This document shows positions 12,867 to 14,397 of a stretch of DNA of 14,397 nucleotides, piece after piece. The notes under the pieces were generated by a model. The model was given only the letters and a program-made list of their open reading frames with translations, did not search any database and was not told the DNA's origin. The stretch comes from Nitrospina sp. (GTDB lineage: Bacteria; Nitrospinota; Nitrospinia; Nitrospinales; Nitrospinaceae): the NCBI GenBank assembly GCA_004357365.1, contig SMVT01000116.1, positions 1 to 14,397 of the forward strand, given 5' to 3'. The position numbers and the translations under genes were made by a program. How positions within the stretch are numbered: position 1 is the stretch's first letter; the number at the start of each line of letters is the position of its first letter.

Positions 12867-14397
12867 ATGCTCAAATACATTCGAAGCCACGCGTTGGTCA
12901 AAGTCTTCTTGTGGGTGATCATTATCGCCTTTGTGGCCACTATTTTTTATTCCTGGGGAGCGGGTGGCCAGGTGGGAGGCGCCAACATAACCATCGCCAC
13001 CGTCAACGGAATGAAAATCCAGGTCAATGAATTCAACCGCGCCTACGGCAATATCCTCAATTTTTACCGCGACCAGTTCCACGACCAGTTCTCGGATGAA
13101 ATGGCCGCCCAACTCAATCTCAAGGAAAACGCGCTGGAGGCCCTGATCCAGAACCGGCTCATACTCGCCGAGGCGGAAAAAATGAACCTCCTGGTCAGCA
13201 ACCAGGAACTGGTCAGCAGCATTTCCAAGAGGCCCGAATTTCAAAAGGACAGCCAATTCAGCAACGTCCTGTACCAGAATTATCTCAATTTCAATCGCAT
13301 CACCCCAAGGGAGTTTGAGGAAAGCCAGCGGAAGGATATTTTAAGGAAAAAACTCGAGGAGGTCATCAAAGCCTCCACACAAATATCGGAATCGGAAATC
13401 CAGGAAGCCTACAAAAAGGAAAACGAAAAAATAAAATTCAAATTCATCGGTTTTTCCCGGAATTTTTTCAAACCCACCGGCCTGCCTTCGGACCAAGACC
13501 TCCGGAAATATTTTGAAGCACACAAAAACGAGTTCGAAGTGCCGGAGCAGATCCAGGTCCAGTACGTGAAGCTGGTGCCTGCAATGGTCATGGATAAAAT
13601 CGAAATCTACGAAGAAGACATCAAGGACTATTACAACACCAACGAGGCCAAATTTTTCATCAAAAAACAATACCAGGCCAGTCATATTCTGATCAAATCC
13701 GATGCTCAACTGCCGTTCGGCGAGGACCTTTCGGATGAGGAAAAAGAAAAGCTGTTGGACGATGCCGACGCAGGCGCCCGGGGCAAGGCCGAGGAAATCC
13801 TGAAACAGATCCGGGACGGCGCTGATTTCGGGGAGATGGCCAAAAAATATTCCGACGACCCGGGCTCGGGCGCCAACGGGGGCAGTCTGGGACAGTTTTC
13901 GAAGGGAATGATGGTTCCCGAGTTTGAAGAGGCCCTCGACCGGCTCTCCCCCGGCGAACTGGGCAGTCCCGTCCAAACCGTGTTCGGGTTCCACATCATC
14001 CGGCTCGACCAGGTGAACGAAGAACGGATAAAACCCCTGGTGGAAGTTCAGGAGAGCATCAAAACCACCCTTAAAGAAATTAAGGCGCGTCAACGCATCC
14101 GAAGAATCGCCAAAAAAATCCGCAAAGCCGCCGGAGCCGGCAACAACCTGGCCATAGCCGCCCTGGAATACAAAGCCGAAACCCACACCACCGAATTTAT
14201 TTCCGGGAGGGTCCACAACGTTCCGGAGATAGGAAACGTTCCCGAATTTTTCAACGCGGCGTTTGCCCTCGCAGGAGGACAATTGAGCGAACCGGTCAAC
14301 ACGCCGGAGGCTTCCTATCTCCTCAAGGTGTCGGCTCGCAAAGACCCCCACCTGCCGGAGTTGAACGAGGTTTTGAGCGAAGTGACCCTGGCGGTGG
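12867..14397 (+). CDS. PpiD/SurA-like membrane-anchored peptidyl-prolyl isomerase (3' truncated)
   Basis: This is a periplasmic folding factor of the SurA_N plus parvulin type, most like PpiD, which sits at the inner membrane and assists newly exported proteins. The frame is open for 510 codons to the window edge; E. coli PpiD has 623, so the C-terminus is missing. The cytoplasmic basic tip MLKYIRSH is followed by one membrane anchor (about 10-30), a SurA-type chaperone region (about 40-260) and a parvulin domain (about 265-385). Parvulin landmarks are H273 (QASHILI), the GGSLG loop (338-342), MVPEFE (349-354) and H376 (FGFHIIRL). A second low-similarity region continues to the edge. The start is ATG 12867 with GGGAG eight bases upstream. 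The gene is easily missed because its stop lies outside the window and a 336-codon open frame runs opposite. It diverges from mreB. I withhold a symbol because PpiD and SurA-like paralogues are hard to separate from a partial sequence. Confidence 0.92.
   Translation, partial: MLKYIRSHALVKVFLWVIIIAFVATIFYSWGAGGQVGGANITIATVNGMKIQVNEFNRAYGNILNFYRDQFHDQFSDEMAAQLNLKENALEALIQNRLILAEAEKMNLLVSNQELVSSISKRPEFQKDSQFSNVLYQNYLNFNRITPREFEESQRKDILRKKLEEVIKASTQISESEIQEAYKKENEKIKFKFIGFSRNFFKPTGLPSDQDLRKYFEAHKNEFEVPEQIQVQYVKLVPAMVMDKIEIYEEDIKDYYNTNEAKFFIKKQYQASHILIKSDAQLPFGEDLSDEEKEKLLDDADAGARGKAEEILKQIRDGADFGEMAKKYSDDPGSGANGGSLGQFSKGMMVPEFEEALDRLSPGELGSPVQTVFGFHIIRLDQVNEERIKPLVEVQESIKTTLKEIKARQRIRRIAKKIRKAAGAGNNLAIAALEYKAETHTTEFISGRVHNVPEIGNVPEFFNAAFALAGGQLSEPVNTPEASYLLKVSARKDPHLPELNEVLSEVTLAV

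Noticed and set aside
13341..14351. 336-codon open frame on the minus strand
   Set aside because: It lies opposite the PpiD-like gene. Its translation shows no recognisable domain, while the plus strand has a membrane anchor and full parvulin motifs.

Overview
The window comes from a Gram-negative, probably rod-shaped bacterium with moderately high GC content. It encodes MreB, MreC, MreD and the elongation transpeptidase PBP2. It also encodes a membrane-anchored periplasmic parvulin of the PpiD/SurA type, which implies an outer membrane. Gene content and style (TraB-family membrane protein, PilZ protein, GTG starts, short palindromic repeats between genes) would fit a deltaproteobacterial or Nitrospinota-like lineage, but nothing here fixes the taxon. 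Eleven complete or nearly complete genes and two edge-truncated genes cover almost all of the sequence, and no gene-free gap exceeds 300 bases.

Layout from left to right. (1) The 3' part of a Bcp-type peroxiredoxin (+) meets an aminopeptidase P gene (-) stop to stop. (2) An SRAP/YedK-type abasic-site DNA-protein crosslinking gene (+) diverges from the aminopeptidase. It is followed by two palindromic repeats. (3) A tight minus-strand operon runs from 5431 down to 2678: TraB-family membrane protein, D-2-hydroxyacid (phosphoglycerate-type) dehydrogenase, TPMT-family S-methyltransferase. (4) uvrB (+) diverges from that operon and overlaps the end of a PilZ-domain gene by 8 bp. (5) The minus-strand elongation-complex operon mreB-mreC-mreD-mrdA occupies 12616 down to 8367, and the PilZ gene lies 83 bp downstream of mrdA. 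(6) A PpiD-like gene (+) starts at 12867, diverges from mreB, and runs off the right edge still open.

The main functional block is the cell-elongation machinery. MreB filaments, the MreC/MreD adaptors and PBP2 form the core of the rod complex. The glycosyltransferase partner RodA (mrdB), which often follows mrdA, is absent, and a predicted c-di-GMP receptor sits in its place. Two unlinked DNA-maintenance genes (SRAP and uvrB) and two stress or turnover genes (Bcp and aminopeptidase P) complete the set. I see no transposase, phage gene, CRISPR array, tRNA or rRNA. This looks like an ordinary chromosomal core region. The least explained parts are the TraB-dehydrogenase-methyltransferase operon, the PilZ gene behind mrdA, the paired palindromes after the SRAP gene, and a nested inverted-repeat structure between mreB and the PpiD-like gene.
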